A DNA stretch of 17,188 bases from CAZZIZ01 sp964654535 (GCA_964654535.1 CAZZIZ010000059.1:1-17188), one strand, 5' to 3'. Shown: positions 9,172 to 16,335, numbered from the stretch's first letter. The notes: generated by a model not told the origin, from the sequence alone. Numbers and translations: made by a program.

Positions 9172-9226
9172 GGAACAGTATTTGAAGCATTTCCGTTGAA
9201 AGACAGGAGAAATGCGCCTCTAGGAC
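9172..9226. repeat. Right copy of 55-base direct repeat flanking the assembly gap
   Basis: Identical to 9017-9071. The match stops after GGAC and the sequence continues TACTTATGCCC. If the two copies are one, the giant gene's stop and the GTG at 9313 would be about 144 bases apart instead of 299. Confidence 0.95.
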
Positions 9227-9271
9227 TACTTATGCCCAAAATGAGTACTTAAGTAGTTGCGAATCAGCTCA

Positions 9272-9299
9272 TTGCCTGCTTATTTTTGCAATAAGTTTA
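9272..9299 (+). promoter_or_regulatory. Possible Bacteroidota-type promoter upstream of the 735-residue gene
   Basis: TTG at 9272-9274 and TAAGTTTA at 9292-9299, 17 bases apart, approximate the Bacteroidota consensus (TTTG near -33, TAnnTTTG near -7). They end 13 bases before the GTG start. The -7 element has one mismatch and the spacing is slightly short, so this is only a candidate. A 7-bp inverted repeat (ACTACTT 9225-9231 / AAGTAGT 9251-9257) lies just upstream. Confidence 0.25.
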
Positions 9300-9312
9300 A
9301 TCAGTCAATTAG

Positions 9313-11520
9313 GTGAAGATCGCTTCGAGTTATTTTAGTTCTGTTCTTGCTGGCCTAGTTGTTATACTATACTGCCAATTTTTCTGTGGAACCTTACACG
9401 CGCAGCAATGTGCTAACGCTACTTATACCGTTTCTCCAGAGCCAATAGGCGGCGTTTATATCGCTGGAACCATCGTAGAACATTGTATCGAAGTTACCCT
9501 TTGGGAAGGCTTTGCTTATACCCCTGGAGGTGTGGAAAGAATCCACGGCATACAACCAATTAGTATTGGTGCAGGTTGGCTACCATTAGATGCAAGCTCG
9601 GCCAGCAATGATCCCGTAGAGTGTGCCCCTTTCAATGTAGGGAGCGGTTGGTTTTGGTCCAACCACCCGACCTTGGGATGGGGTTGGTTTTATGAAACAC
9701 CATTTGGTTTTGACCCAGCAGACATGAATCCTCAAAATAACTTTGGTGATGCTAATTCCGCACCTGGTTTCGAAGATTGTCAATGGACATTTTGCTGGGA
9801 AATGGAAACAGCTGCGTGCCCACCCGGAACAGATGGTTTATCCCTTGATGTTACTGTAGATATTTATAGCGATGGAGAATCGGGAGCTGACGTTATTGAT
9901 GATTGTATCGCCGACCCAATGTATTTCTCGCCAAGCGCAAACCTGGTTTGCTGTAGCAACCCCGAACTCACCGCACCCACAGCTTTAGACATTTGTCAAA
10001 ATGAAGATTTGGATTTAGGGTCAGAAGTAGATATCCTAGCTAGTTCCATTCCTCCTAGCGCAACGAATATAGTCTGGGAATGGGATGGTCCGAACTTTAG
10101 CAGCACAGATGAAAACCCGATAGTAATTAGCCCCACTGCAGGTGAGTACTCTGTTTTCATAGAAGTAGATGGCTGCGAGTCTATCTCTTATGATATTGAG
10201 GTTAGTATCCTACCACCAGTCGATATCGATTGGATGAGTAACAGTGTTTGCGATAATGAGGGTGTTTTAATATTGGCACCCAATCCAGGAGCAGTAACTG
10301 GAGGTATATGGTCGGGTGATGGTATAAGCGATCAAGGAGATGGCACCGCTTCATTTGATCCTGCGGCTGCAGTTGCAGGTTCGGCTTCGGTAACCTACGA
10401 ACTTGTTGGTAGCATGTGCCCCGCAGTCAATACTCAAATCATTAATGTTCTTGAAACTCCGGGACTGCCCATTCCAGAAATGGTTGACGCTATTTGCGCG
10501 GGAGAGACAACTCTTCCTAGTTTGATTGCCGCACCAGATTTGCCTACAAACTTTGTAAGGTGGTATTCAGATGCTGCTTTGGGAATTGCCGATTTTATCG
10601 AAGAGAATAATTCAATTCCATTTCCAAACTTTATCGATATCGATACACCAGGAGCGTATTCTGTTTTTGCACAAACTGCCTCAACAGGCGGTTGCTTTAG
10701 TGATGCGGTTGAAGTAGTTGTCAATGTTATAGATTGTTCTTGCCCTTCTATACTGACAACTTTTGACGACCTATCTGTTTGTGATCGTGAGACTTTTACC
10801 ATACCAGTAGATGTCGAAAACCTAGAGCTTGGAACGCTCACTTGGTTTTATCCCGATGGTACAGCAGTAGAAGAAGTAGATCCAAATTTCACTTTTCAGT
10901 TAACAGACCCATGTGGTGAGATACAAGAATTAATGTATGAACTACACTGTACCGTCACCGATGAAACCGAATTCGGTGTCGTCGAAGTAAGGGTTCATCC
11001 AAGTTTAGACGACGAGAGCGTAGTTATAGCACAAGTTGATACTGGAGGAGACTGCCCATTAATCAGCGTCACCTCAAACTGCCCGCAGTTCGAGGTCACC
11101 TTGGATGTTGGAACAGGTGTTCTACCTGATTTGGAATACCAAATTCAACTCGACGAAACGGGAACCTTCGTAGTTAATGTTAGTCAAATGGACGCCGATG
11201 ATCTTTGTAGTAGTCACGAGATATCACAGCCCTTTGCCTGCGAAGTTCCGACTGTAAAAATTCCAAACGCCTTCTCTCCAAACGGAGATACTTTCAACGA
11301 TTGTTTTCAATTGCTCGGAGCGGATTTATCACAAGCCGAGATGCGCATTTTTAATCGCTGGGGACAAGAAGTCTATTTTTCCAATGAACTAGGCACCTGT
11401 TGGAATGGCACTTTTAATGGTGAGGACGTAGACGTAGGAGTATACATCTACACCGCAGCCTTCACCTACACCGACGGACGCGTAGACACCATGCGCGGCA
11501 ACGTCACGCTAGTGCGCTAG
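9313..11520 (+). CDS. T9SS-secreted Ig-like protein with CHU_C C-terminal domain; short paralogue of the giant protein
   Basis: 735 residues. The start is GTG: an in-frame TAG lies immediately before it (9310-9312), and no other start would keep the signal peptide (residues 1-30, core VLAGLVVILYCQFF, cleavage after LHA). Residues 33-214 form the same N-terminal module as in the upstream giant protein (CIEVTLWE, a GWFWSNH block, FGDANS, CWEMET, VDIYSDGESG, ending NLVCC). Residues 215-475 hold three Ig/PKD-like domains, the second with the typical GGIWSGDGI and the third with RWYSDAA and PGAYSVFAQ. Residues 477-648 are a single copy of the Cys-rich repeat found eleven times in the giant protein. 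Residues 649-735 are a CHU_C T9SS sorting domain (IPNAFSPNGDTFNDCF, IFNRWGQEVY, CWNGTFNGE, RGNVTLVR). Role inferred: exported to and attached at the cell surface, probably adhesive or structural. Confidence 0.93.
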   Translation: MKIASSYFSSVLAGLVVILYCQFFCGTLHAQQCANATYTVSPEPIGGVYIAGTIVEHCIEVTLWEGFAYTPGGVERIHGIQPISIGAGWLPLDASSASNDPVECAPFNVGSGWFWSNHPTLGWGWFYETPFGFDPADMNPQNNFGDANSAPGFEDCQWTFCWEMETAACPPGTDGLSLDVTVDIYSDGESGADVIDDCIADPMYFSPSANLVCCSNPELTAPTALDICQNEDLDLGSEVDILASSIPPSATNIVWEWDGPNFSSTDENPIVISPTAGEYSVFIEVDGCESISYDIEVSILPPVDIDWMSNSVCDNEGVLILAPNPGAVTGGIWSGDGISDQGDGTASFDPAAAVAGSASVTYELVGSMCPAVNTQIINVLETPGLPIPEMVDAICAGETTLPSLIAAPDLPTNFVRWYSDAALGIADFIEENNSIPFPNFIDIDTPGAYSVFAQTASTGGCFSDAVEVVVNVIDCSCPSILTTFDDLSVCDRETFTIPVDVENLELGTLTWFYPDGTAVEEVDPNFTFQLTDPCGEIQELMYELHCTVTDETEFGVVEVRVHPSLDDESVVIAQVDTGGDCPLISVTSNCPQFEVTLDVGTGVLPDLEYQIQLDETGTFVVNVSQMDADDLCSSHEISQPFACEVPTVKIPNAFSPNGDTFNDCFQLLGADLSQAEMRIFNRWGQEVYFSNELGTCWNGTFNGEDVDVGVYIYTAAFTYTDGRVDTMRGNVTLVR

Positions 11521-11553
11521 AAAAGCTAATCATTAAGTCAAGGTTTAAGATGT

Positions 11554-11574
11554 GCGATTGCCGTAGGCAATCGC
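11554..11574. terminator. Perfect 9-bp hairpin between convergent genes (possible bidirectional terminator or palindromic repeat)
   Basis: GCGATTGCC and GGCAATCGC form a perfect 9-bp stem with a 3-nt loop (GTA), 33 bases after the stop of the 735-residue gene and 72 bases after the stop of the opposing lipoprotein gene. No clear T-tract follows on either strand. It is followed by CCCC (582-585 of this kilobase) and GGGG (594-597) with a second GGGG beyond, a layout I recall from repeated intergenic palindromes in Bacteroidota. Termination is inferred from position and fold only. Confidence 0.45.
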
Positions 11575-11646
11575 CGAGATTCCCCATTTGAGAGGGGTTA
11601 GGGGAGTGTTAACGTCTGAAGAACATTGTTTTAGCTTATCAAAATT

Positions 11647-12150
11647 CTACCCCTGATTCATATTCTTAATAATATTCATAAACTGCGTAAAAAACGCTAC
11701 AGCCTGCGGAGTAAATCCGTGTATCGTATATTCATTATTCATACGCAAACGCACGTGCTCACAGCCAGGAGTAATCACAAAGTCCATTTCACATAAGATA
11801 TTTCCTTGCTGGTCATACAAAACGGCAGCACCATCAAAAGGACACTCCTTCGGGTTCTCACCAGGCGCCCCAGTAATGAACTGACCAAAACCCATTAACT
11901 GATTTTTCTCGTGAACCCCACTACTAGCACTGCCAAAGTCAGTATAAAAAACAAGGTCTGCGCTTTCAACCGCAGGTATTATGGCTTTGTAATGCTTTAC
12001 TGCGGCGTAGAACTGTATGTCATCGGAAGCTTCGTTTTTCTTTGCGCTTTTGCTGGAAGCACTTTCATTGCTAACAGATTCACCGCCACAAGAAATTAAA
12101 CAAAGGCAGCAAAGAAGGCAAAAGTAAATTGGGAGTCTAGTCATTGTCAT
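11647..12150 (-). CDS. Small lipoprotein of unknown function, downstream of icmF
   Basis: 167 residues. The N-terminus is a lipoprotein signal: hydrophobic and Cys-rich segment (residues 6-20), then lipobox LISC with Cys21 followed by GGES. A Ser/Lys/Asn-rich linker (24-43) follows, then a soluble domain with DLVFYTDFGSASSG, KECPFDG, ILCEMDF, PGCEHVRLR and a C-terminal FFTQFMNIIKNM helix. Three Cys in the mature domain could form a disulfide. I recognise no family. The start ATG (12150) has an alternative two codons later (12144). The gene starts only 9 bases after the icmF stop, so it is very likely co-transcribed with icmF. Whether that reflects shared function is unknown. With GG rather than Asp after the Cys, outer-membrane export would be the default by E. 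coli rules, which apply poorly to Bacteroidota. Confidence 0.82.
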   Translation of the reverse strand: MTMTRLPIYFCLLCCLCLISCGGESVSNESASSKSAKKNEASDDIQFYAAVKHYKAIIPAVESADLVFYTDFGSASSGVHEKNQLMGFGQFITGAPGENPKECPFDGAAVLYDQQGNILCEMDFVITPGCEHVRLRMNNEYTIHGFTPQAVAFFTQFMNIIKNMNQG

Positions 12151-12159
12151 TTATCAAAA

Positions 12160-15100
12160 TTACATATTCCGACGGTATTGTCCGCCGACATCGTATAGCG
12201 CTCGAGTTATCTGACCGAGCGAACAATATTTCACTGTTTCCATTAATTCCTCGAATACATTTCCATTGGCCACCGCTTTTTGCTGAATCGCTTCCAACGC
12301 TTTTTCTTTTTTATCCGCTTGATTTTTATGCAAACTTTGAAGCATTTCTATCTGGTAATCCTTTTCATCCTTGTCTGCGCGTATCACCTCATCGGGAACC
12401 ACGGTCGGTGACCCCTGTGAGGATAAGAAAGTGTTTACTCCAACAATCGGAAACTCACCATTGTGTTTCAAGGTTTCATAATACATCGATTCATCCTGAA
12501 TCTTACCACGCTGATACATATTTTCCATGGCTCCCAATACGCCACCACGTTCAGTAATGCGATCAAATTCAGCTAGAATAGCTTCCTCAACTAAGTCGGT
12601 TAACTCCTCAATGATAAAAGCACCCTGCAGCGGGTTTTGATTTTTCGCTAGCCCCAGTTCTTTGTTAATGATCAATTGTATTGCTACCGCACGACGCACC
12701 GAATCCTCAGTAGGTGTAGTTATCGCTTCATCGTATGCATTGGTGTGTAGCGAATTGCAATTATCATAAATTGCGTAAAGCGCTTGCAAGGTGGTACGTA
12801 TATCGTTGAACTCAATCTCCTGGGCGTGCAAACTTCTACCCGAAGTTTGAATATGGTACTTCAGCTTTTGACTACGCTCATTCGCTTCGTAGTAATGCTT
12901 CATTGCCTTCGCCCAAATGCGTCGAGCAACGCGACCAATCACCGCATACTCAGGATCAATGCCATTGCTAAAGAAGAAAGAAAGGTTGGGCGCAAAAGCG
13001 TTGATGTCCATTCCTCTCGACAAGTAGTACTCAACAAAGGTGAAACCGTTAGCCAAAGTAAAAGCCACCTGACTGATAGGATTGGCACCCGCTTCCGCAA
13101 TGTGATATCCCGATATAGAAACCGAATAAAAATTGCGCACCTTTTTCTCAATGAAGTAAGACTGCATATCCCCCATAAGTTTCAAGGAAAACTCGGTGGA
13201 AAATATGCAAGTGTTTTGTGCCTGATCTTCTTTTAAAATATCTGCTTGAACCGTTCCGCGTACTTTAGAAAGCGTATCCGCTTTTATCTGAGCGTAAACG
13301 TCTGCTGGCAATACTTGATCGCCCGTAAGGCCTAAAAGCAAAGTGCCCAAACCGTTATTGCCTTCCGGTAAGTCTCCTTGGTAGGATGGTCGATTACCAT
13401 CGGAATAAAGTGCTTTTATTTTACCCTTGACCTCTTCTAGCAAACCGTTTTCGTGAATATATTTTTCGCACTGCTGATCTATAGCTGCATTCATAAAGAA
13501 AGCCGTCAGAATAGCCGCTGGGCCGTTTATAGTCATAGAAACCGAAGTGGTCGGATCAGCCAAATTAAAACCCGAGTATAATTTCTTCGCATCGTCCAAA
13601 CAGCATATGCTCACTCCCGAGTTACCAATCTTACCGTAGATATCAGGACGGAAGTCCGGATCCTCGCCGTACAAGGTTACAGAGTCAAAAGCAGTAGAGA
13701 GTCGGGTAGCACTAGTGTCTGCGGATAAGTAGTGAAATCTTTTGTTCGTCCTTTCAGGACCGCCTTCTCCCGCGAACATACGTGTGGGGTCTTCGCCTTC
13801 TCGCTTAAACGGATATACGCCCGCGGTAAATGGAAAAGCACCAGGTACATTTTCTTGCAAGCCCCACCGCAATACATCACCCCAGCTTTCATAGCGAGGT
13901 AGGGCAATCTTAGGAATCTTGTTGCGAGACAAACTTTCAGTGTGGTTCGAAACACGTATCTCTTTGTCACGCACTTTAAAAACAAACTCGTCTGCAGCGT
14001 AGCGTTCGCGCAAGCCTTGCCAGCCATCAAGAAACTCCTTGTTAGCAGCGTCTAAGCTTTTGGTCAACTCAGCAGACTTCGCGTCCAGTGCGGATAAGAG
14101 CTCACTGTTTCCCTCTAAAGCGTCCTTACTAATTTCAAGTGCAAATAACTTTTTCGCAATACCAGCTTGTGTTTCCACCCAAGCATCATAGCGACGGTTG
14201 CTCTCCGCTATTTCCGATAAGTAGCGATTTCTTTTAGGAGGAATGATGTGAATCTTCTCCGAAGAATTTTGTTGACGTTTGTAAGAAGTGTCAAAAGCGC
14301 TTTCGGTTTTATCGTTTATCTGCTCCATTAAAATGGCGTACAGATTATTAACTCCAGGATCGTTGAATTGAGATGCAATGGTTCCCACTATTGGAAAATC
14401 TTCTTGGGCCGTATCCCACAACTGATGATTGCGCAAGTATTGCTTACGTACATCACGCAAGGCATCTTGAGCACCGCGCTTGTCAAACTTATTCAATGCT
14501 ACCGCATCTGCAAAGTCGAGCATATCTATTTTTTCTAGTTGAGTTGGCGCACCAAATTCCGGAGTCATCACATATAAAGAGACATCGCAGTGTTCTACTA
14601 TTTCCGTATCTGACTGACCGATACCAGATGTTTCCAGAATAATTAAATCGAAAGCGGCAGCTTTTAAGATGTCTACCGCGGCCTTTATGTGCGGTGATAA
14701 AGCCAAGTTGGCTTGACGTGTAGCTAGCGAGCGCATGTAAACGCGGTCATTGCTAATGCTATTCATGCGAATACGATCGCCCAGCAAAGCCCCGCCAGAC
14801 TTACGTCTCGAAGGATCAACCGAAATTATAGCCATGTGTTTTTCTGGAAAGTCCAACAAAAAGCGACGCACCAGTTCGTCAACCACACTCGACTTACCCG
14901 CACCACCAGTTCCGGTAATACCAATAACCGGAGCGTTAACCTTATCCGATTTCGCTTTTACCAAAGCAAGCATCTCGTCTGCACCCGGTGCAGCATTTTC
15001 AGCTGCACTTATCAATCGAGCAATCGAGCGATGATCACGCGCATCTAGCTTTTTCAACTCACCGTTGAGTTGATTGCCAACAGGGAAGTCGCTCATTTCT

Positions 15101-15519
15101 AACAACTCATTAATCATACCCTGTAGACCCATTGCACGACCGTCGTCGGGCGAGTAAATACGATTGATTCCGTAACTATGCAACTCCTCAATTTCCGATG
15201 GCAAAATGGTACCACCACCGCCGCCAAATATTTTTATGTGCCCCGAATCGTTTTCGCGAAGTAAATCGTAGATGTACTTAAAGAACTCCATGTGTCCGCC
15301 TTGGTAAGAAGTAATGGCAATCGCCTGTACATCTTCTTCGATGGCGGCATCGACGATTTCCTTTGCGCTGCGATTATGACCTAAGTGGATTATTTCGGCG
15401 CCAGAAGATTGCATAACGCGACGCATAATGTTGATAGAAACGTCGTGTCCGTCGAACAACGAAGCGGCAGTTACGATTCGAACTTTGTTTACCGGTTTAT
15501 AGGGCGCTATCTTTTCCAA
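12160..15519 (-). CDS. icmF: Fused isobutyryl-CoA mutase / G-protein chaperone (IcmF-type B12-dependent acyl-CoA mutase)
   Basis: 1119 residues, full length for IcmF. Order: B12-binding domain (about 13-145) with DGHD at 23-26, whose His25 is the expected lower cobalt ligand, and GGGGG further on. Then a MeaB-like GTPase domain (about 195-420) with Walker A GTGGAGKS at 203-210, SVDPS, ETSGIGQSD and NKFD at 343-346. Then a linker and a mutase TIM-barrel domain (about 540-1100) with RMFAGEG (Phe582), AQNT (Gln768) and SGYHIAEAGA (His806). Methylmalonyl-CoA mutase has Tyr and Arg at the first two positions; Phe and Gln are the isobutyryl/butyryl-CoA type. Known family role: adenosylcobalamin-dependent interconversion of isobutyryl-CoA and n-butyryl-CoA (some members also act on isovaleryl/pivalyl-CoA), with the G domain guarding cofactor loading. 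It is cytoplasmic, in branched-chain acyl-CoA metabolism. The start is TTG (15517-15519); an in-frame TGA lies five codons upstream of it with no ATG or GTG between. Confidence 0.95.
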   Translation of the reverse strand: MEKIAPYKPVNKVRIVTAASLFDGHDVSINIMRRVMQSSGAEIIHLGHNRSAKEIVDAAIEEDVQAIAITSYQGGHMEFFKYIYDLLRENDSGHIKIFGGGGGTILPSEIEELHSYGINRIYSPDDGRAMGLQGMINELLEMSDFPVGNQLNGELKKLDARDHRSIARLISAAENAAPGADEMLALVKAKSDKVNAPVIGITGTGGAGKSSVVDELVRRFLLDFPEKHMAIISVDPSRRKSGGALLGDRIRMNSISNDRVYMRSLATRQANLALSPHIKAAVDILKAAAFDLIILETSGIGQSDTEIVEHCDVSLYVMTPEFGAPTQLEKIDMLDFADAVALNKFDKRGAQDALRDVRKQYLRNHQLWDTAQEDFPIVGTIASQFNDPGVNNLYAILMEQINDKTESAFDTSYKRQQNSSEKIHIIPPKRNRYLSEIAESNRRYDAWVETQAGIAKKLFALEISKDALEGNSELLSALDAKSAELTKSLDAANKEFLDGWQGLRERYAADEFVFKVRDKEIRVSNHTESLSRNKIPKIALPRYESWGDVLRWGLQENVPGAFPFTAGVYPFKREGEDPTRMFAGEGGPERTNKRFHYLSADTSATRLSTAFDSVTLYGEDPDFRPDIYGKIGNSGVSICCLDDAKKLYSGFNLADPTTSVSMTINGPAAILTAFFMNAAIDQQCEKYIHENGLLEEVKGKIKALYSDGNRPSYQGDLPEGNNGLGTLLLGLTGDQVLPADVYAQIKADTLSKVRGTVQADILKEDQAQNTCIFSTEFSLKLMGDMQSYFIEKKVRNFYSVSISGYHIAEAGANPISQVAFTLANGFTFVEYYLSRGMDINAFAPNLSFFFSNGIDPEYAVIGRVARRIWAKAMKHYYEANERSQKLKYHIQTSGRSLHAQEIEFNDIRTTLQALYAIYDNCNSLHTNAYDEAITTPTEDSVRRAVAIQLIINKELGLAKNQNPLQGAFIIEELTDLVEEAILAEFDRITERGGVLGAMENMYQRGKIQDESMYYETLKHNGEFPIVGVNTFLSSQGSPTVVPDEVIRADKDEKDYQIEMLQSLHKNQADKKEKALEAIQQKAVANGNVFEELMETVKYCSLGQITRALYDVGGQYRRNM

Positions 15520-15626
15520 AAGACGTGGATTGATTCAACTACAAGATAATATTTGCTAATCCAATTAGCTAGGTTGAAAGTGCAGCAAATCGGTCAAATG
15601 AGTCCCGATTATACTCAAATAGGGGC

Positions 15627-15656
15627 AAAAAAAAACCCTTCGAATAAATCGAAGGG
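15627..15656 (-). terminator. Strong intrinsic terminator on the minus strand, upstream of icmF
   Basis: CCCTTCGA (15636-15643) and TCGAAGGG (15649-15656) form a perfect 8-bp stem with a 5-nt loop. A run of nine A (15627-15635) becomes nine U after the stem when read on the minus strand. It would end leftward transcription coming from the right, 107 bases before the icmF start. The nearest minus-strand gene to the right (the toxin) ends about 810 bases away. The terminator therefore either ends a non-coding transcript or sits in the icmF leader as an attenuator. Confidence 0.85.
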
Positions 15657-15703
15657 AAACTAATTATGAAAAAACACTATTAAAAAAACACATGAATAAG
15701 TAT

Positions 15704-15718
15704 CCAAATCCTGTGCCA
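15704..15718 (-). promoter_or_regulatory. Sigma-54-like promoter element upstream of the terminator and icmF
   Basis: On the minus strand the site reads TGGCAC-AGGAT-TTGG. The sigma-54 (RpoN) consensus is TGGCAC-N5-TTGC, so spacing and the -24 half are perfect and the only mismatch is the final base. A start about 12 bases downstream (near 15692) would give a transcript of roughly 65 nt ending at the 15627 terminator. Two GGGCGTTT-type motifs about 20 bases apart lie immediately upstream. Functional use is inferred; the motif is short and the -12 C is normally well conserved. Confidence 0.3.
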
Positions 15719-15877
15719 AAACGCCCTTTTCCCTTTTGAAACGCCCCTTTCTACCCCATATTCGCGATAGATTTGCCCATTTTTCTGCTAAACTGGACAG
15801 TCATTGTCCGCCAGGGACGACTTTTTAGTGACCTCTTGTATTTAGTGGCGTATCGGATTCTGATATATTGGGCGTAA

Positions 15878-15916
15878 CCCTTTTTGCTGTATCTGCTTCG
15901 CAAGCAGCAAAAAGGG
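15878..15916. repeat. Perfect 12-bp hairpin, probably part of a Bacteroidota intergenic repeat
   Basis: CCCTTTTTGCTG (15878-15889) and CAGCAAAAAGGG (15905-15916) pair perfectly around a 15-nt loop. The inner arms CTGCTT and AAGCAG can pair as an alternative. The flanks (GGGCGTAA before, GTCGCTC after) resemble a dispersed Bacteroidota element that I recall as GGGCGTT-CCC...GGGTCGGGC. That family match is from memory and not searched. There is no T-tract, so it is not a good terminator. Confidence 0.6.
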
Positions 15917-15946
15917 TCGCTCAGCTACACAGCTCGCTAGACGCTC

Positions 15947-16087
15947 GGTCTCTTTCTTGTCTCGCCAAAGCAATTGCCTCTACCGCTAAGGCGGTAAGCA
16001 ATTACTAGCTCAACAAAGGAGACTGTTCCCCTTCGGTCACACTGTTCGCATCGCTTACGCTAAAGAGAATTTGGCGCAAGATTGACC
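15947..16087. repeat. Nested inverted repeat of about 140 bases
   Basis: The outer arms pair in three blocks: GGTC (15947-15950) with GACC (16084-16087), CTTG (15956-15959) with CAAG (16077-16080), and CGCCAAA (15963-15969) with TTTGGCG (16070-16076). Inside, TACCGC (15981-15986) and GCGGTA (15991-15996) form a perfect hairpin with loop TAAG, flanked by a direct repeat AGCAATT. A second direct repeat ACTGTTC occurs at 16023 and 16041. The order of the outer blocks is conserved across the centre, which argues against chance. Confidence 0.5.
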
Positions 16088-16104
16088 TTGTGCTTTAATT
16101 AGTT

Positions 16105-16120
16105 TGAAGCATTTGCTTCA
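16105..16120. other. 6-bp hairpin
   Basis: TGAAGC (16105-16110) and GCTTCA (16115-16120) form a perfect stem with the 4-nt loop ATTT. No T-tract; role unknown. Confidence 0.35.
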
Positions 16121-16133
16121 CCTTATCCCTTTT

Positions 16134-16159
16134 GCTATTTGGACGATAGGAGAAATCTA
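16134..16159 (+). repeat. Degenerate REP-like element (copy 1)
   Basis: It contains ATTTGGACGATAGGAGAAAT, matching the GTCATTTCGA...GAGAAATCTC pattern of copy 3 with a few changes (GCTATTTGG for GTCATTTCG, and TCTAC for TCTC). The ATTT and AAAT ends are complementary. Confidence 0.45.
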
Positions 16160-16207
16160 CACGTTCTCAAAGGCGGAACTGCAACGATAGAAAAATAAAA
16201 AACCAAA

Positions 16208-16234
16208 GTCATTCTGAGCCTGTCGAAGAATCTC
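16208..16234 (+). repeat. REP-like 27-base element (copy 2)
   Basis: It starts GTCATTCTGAGCC and ends GAAGAATCTC, with ATTCT and AGAAT inverted ends. I recognise this from memory as a very common dispersed intergenic sequence in Bacteroidota. It has the same length and the same end motifs (GTCATT...AATCTC) as copy 3, 101 bases downstream. Confidence 0.6.
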
Positions 16235-16243
16235 CCGGTCTTG

Positions 16244-16276
16244 GCTTCGGTTTTGCCGAAGGCATAAAACCGAAGC
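16244..16276. repeat. Perfect 11-bp hairpin between REP-like copies
   Basis: GCTTCGGTTTT (16244-16254) and AAAACCGAAGC (16266-16276) pair perfectly around an 11-nt loop. The loop begins GCCGAA, which can pair alternatively with TTCGGT. Outer GGT (16238-16240) and ACC (16281-16283) can extend it. Confidence 0.55.
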
Positions 16277-16308
16277 TAGTACCACTCTAATAACGTTACG
16301 CTCTTTTT

Positions 16309-16335
16309 GTCATTTCGAACAACGTGAGAAATCTC
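16309..16335 (+). repeat. REP-like 27-base element (copy 3)
   Basis: It starts GTCATTTCGAAC and ends GAGAAATCTC, with perfect ATTTC/GAAAT inverted ends. It has the same orientation and length as copy 2. The sequence type is familiar from Bacteroidota intergenic regions; not confirmed by search. Confidence 0.6.

Noticed and set aside
8997..9239. Minus-strand open frame of 80 codons across the N run
   Set aside because: It runs through 100 unknown bases and through both copies of the 55-base repeat; the reading is meaningless.
12144..12557. Plus-strand open frame of 137 codons over the icmF 3' end
   Set aside because: It is antisense to clearly conserved IcmF sequence; the product has no recognisable features.
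15664..15693. Tiny minus-strand frame MCFFNSVFS before the terminator, resembling a Phe-rich leader peptide
   Set aside because: The run of Phe comes from T-rich DNA, and the predicted start of transcription would fall at or inside the ATG. icmF is not an amino-acid biosynthesis gene.
15520..15900. Cobalamin riboswitch upstream of icmF
   Set aside because: B12-dependent enzymes sometimes have one, so I looked for a B12 box on the minus strand and saw none.
15878..15916. Intrinsic terminator
   Set aside because: The stem is strong, but no U-tract follows on either strand; the poly-T and poly-A are inside the stem itself.
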